Part shown: positions 5,354 to 6,079 of the stretch, one piece after another
Layout of the letters: each line of letters opens with the position of its first letter
Position numbering within the stretch: the stretch's first letter is position 1
Source: Microcaldota archaeon
Lineage (GTDB): Archaea > Iainarchaeota > Iainarchaeia > JAADDC01
Assembly: GCA_027043825.1 (NCBI GenBank)
Contig: JALUER010000014.1
Location: 1-6,079, forward strand
Direction of reading: 5' to 3'
Length of the DNA: 6,079 bases
The notes under the pieces: model-generated
Told to the model about the DNA's origin: nothing
Databases searched by the model: none
Seen by the model: only the letters and a program-made list of their open reading frames with translations
Translations under genes and position numbers: made by a program

Positions 5354-6079
5354 TTCAAAACAAGGAGGGAGAGGATGTTTAAAGCACCATAGGCAAGGGA
5401 TAAGACAGCCAACACGATGAAGGCAAGGGCCATGAGCTTCAGGGTGGTGGTTCCAAAGAGCTGGGCCACCACGTTCAGGAAGATTGCCGTGAGGAAGAGG
5501 ATGAGGCCCAGGGCGGCGATGCTCACCTTCCTGGATACCACCTTCCGTTCAAAGTAGTCGAGGGAGGGCTTTATGGAGGAGACGAGGTGCTCCAGGTGAT
5601 AGCGAAAGACCTCCAGTAGGTTGTACACGATGGTGTAGATGGGATAGACCGCTGCCAGGAGGACGAGGATGCCTGCCACCTGGTAGGAGAGGATCCCCCT
5701 CTGGATGATGTAGTCAGTGAGGTAGGCCAGGGCGAAGAGAGCCCCAAGGTTGGAAAGTATGGACACGATGTGCTTTTCCACCTTCTTTTCGTACCAGGAG
5801 GACGGCCGAGCAGACGAGTACCTGGGTATTCTCCACCGGTGGGGAAGTATCCTCAGGAATAGTCTGAACAGCTCTTCTTCCCTCTCCAGGAGGAGCTTGG
5901 AGGTTATGGTGGTGAGGAAAATGAGTAGGAAGACAGCCCCAAGGATCTCCGGGGCTCCCTCGATGCCCGCCTTGGTGGCCGCCGCCGCGAAGAAGAGGGA
6001 GAACTCCCCCACGGGGATGTAGAGGGCAAAGAAGCGGGCGGCGGACTTGGGGGGCATGCCCAGGAGGGGTGACAGGAAG
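5350..6079 (-). CDS. CPA2-like cation/proton antiporter, C-terminal part, cut by right window edge
   Basis: At least 242 codons are open from the right edge to the TGA at 5352-5350. The frame stays open above the ATG at 6057, so the gene begins outside the window and that ATG is internal. The visible fragment starts FLSPLLG, then has the helix ARFFALYIPVGEFSLFFAAA (residues 14-33 of the fragment) and another ending in TTITSKLLL. The IPxGEFSL pattern is that of late helices in Na+/H+ and K+/H+ antiporters of the CPA2 (KefB/NapA-like) superfamily. A charged linker follows (about 63-96), then a further membrane-rich region with about four helices (about 97-121, 126-152, 180-204, 207-236), not the usual soluble RCK/TrkA domain. 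Direction of transport and ion are not deducible. It precedes truD with a 4-base overlap and probably shares its mRNA. The superfamily call is from motifs only. Confidence 0.7.
   Translation of the reverse strand, partial: FLSPLLGMPPKSAARFFALYIPVGEFSLFFAAAATKAGIEGAPEILGAVFLLIFLTTITSKLLLEREEELFRLFLRILPHRWRIPRYSSARPSSWYEKKVEKHIVSILSNLGALFALAYLTDYIIQRGILSYQVAGILVLLAAVYPIYTIVYNLLEVFRYHLEHLVSSIKPSLDYFERKVVSRKVSIAALGLILFLTAIFLNVVAQLFGTTTLKLMALAFIVLAVLSLAYGALNILSLLVLK

Noticed and set aside
4415..5392. Open frame of 325 codons on the plus strand, antisense to truD
   Set aside because: It mirrors a secure TruD gene in GC-rich, codon-biased DNA, which readily leaves the antisense frame open. The product is Pro/Gly/Leu/Val-rich without any recognisable domain, and it has no supporting SD.
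6055..6057. ATG at 6057 as the true start of a small 235-residue membrane protein
   Set aside because: The frame remains open to the window edge and the upstream residues FLSPLLG continue the same hydrophobic antiporter-like segment, so this is an internal Met of a longer gene.

Overview
The window is archaeal chromosomal DNA. A run of archaeal/eukaryote-type ribosomal proteins (uL3, uL4, uL23, start of uL2) lies on the minus strand. Elsewhere there are an archaeal NOB1-type PIN nuclease with a zinc ribbon and a TruD-type pseudouridine synthase. Translation and transcription signals also fit archaea: GGTGA-type Shine-Dalgarno (SD) sites and TATA-like boxes about 25 bp upstream of predicted transcript starts. 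Arginine is mostly AGG/AGA, and the proteins are rich in Lys, Glu, Val and Ile, which suggests a thermophile. The r-proteins resemble euryarchaeal ones, as I recall the Thermococcales sequences, but differ clearly from them; I cannot name the lineage.

Layout. Bases 1-2216 (minus strand) hold the head of an S10-type ribosomal operon, rpl3-rpl4-rpl23-rpl2. The genes are packed with a 1-base gap, a 4-base overlap and a 1-base overlap, and each has a recognisable SD. rpl2 runs off the left edge. Bases 2217-2331 are a compact divergent promoter region. Bases 2332-3456 (plus strand) hold a small multi-helix membrane protein related to the conserved-TM-helix part of MscS-like channels. NOB1 follows 18 bp later. 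Bases 3398-6079 (minus strand) form a second cluster converging on NOB1: the C-terminal part of a CPA2-like cation/proton antiporter (entering from the right edge), then truD (4-base GTGA overlap), then a secreted, C-terminally membrane-anchored protein of unknown function. The last 59 bp of that gene overlap the last 59 bp of the NOB1 gene, tail to tail.

How the genes relate. Ribosome production is the common theme: large-subunit proteins, the nuclease that matures the 16S rRNA 3' end, and an RNA pseudouridine synthase. They sit next to three membrane or envelope proteins whose link to that theme is not evident. No stretch over 300 bp lacks a gene. I saw no mobile element, CRISPR array, tRNA, rRNA or clear non-coding RNA. 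I do not see a new multi-gene system. The points most worth a second look are the convergent coding overlap, the membrane-embedded C-terminal extension of the antiporter, the stand-alone MscS-like helix protein, the unknown anchored exoprotein, and the contrast between SD-led r-protein genes and SD-less genes in the rest of the window.
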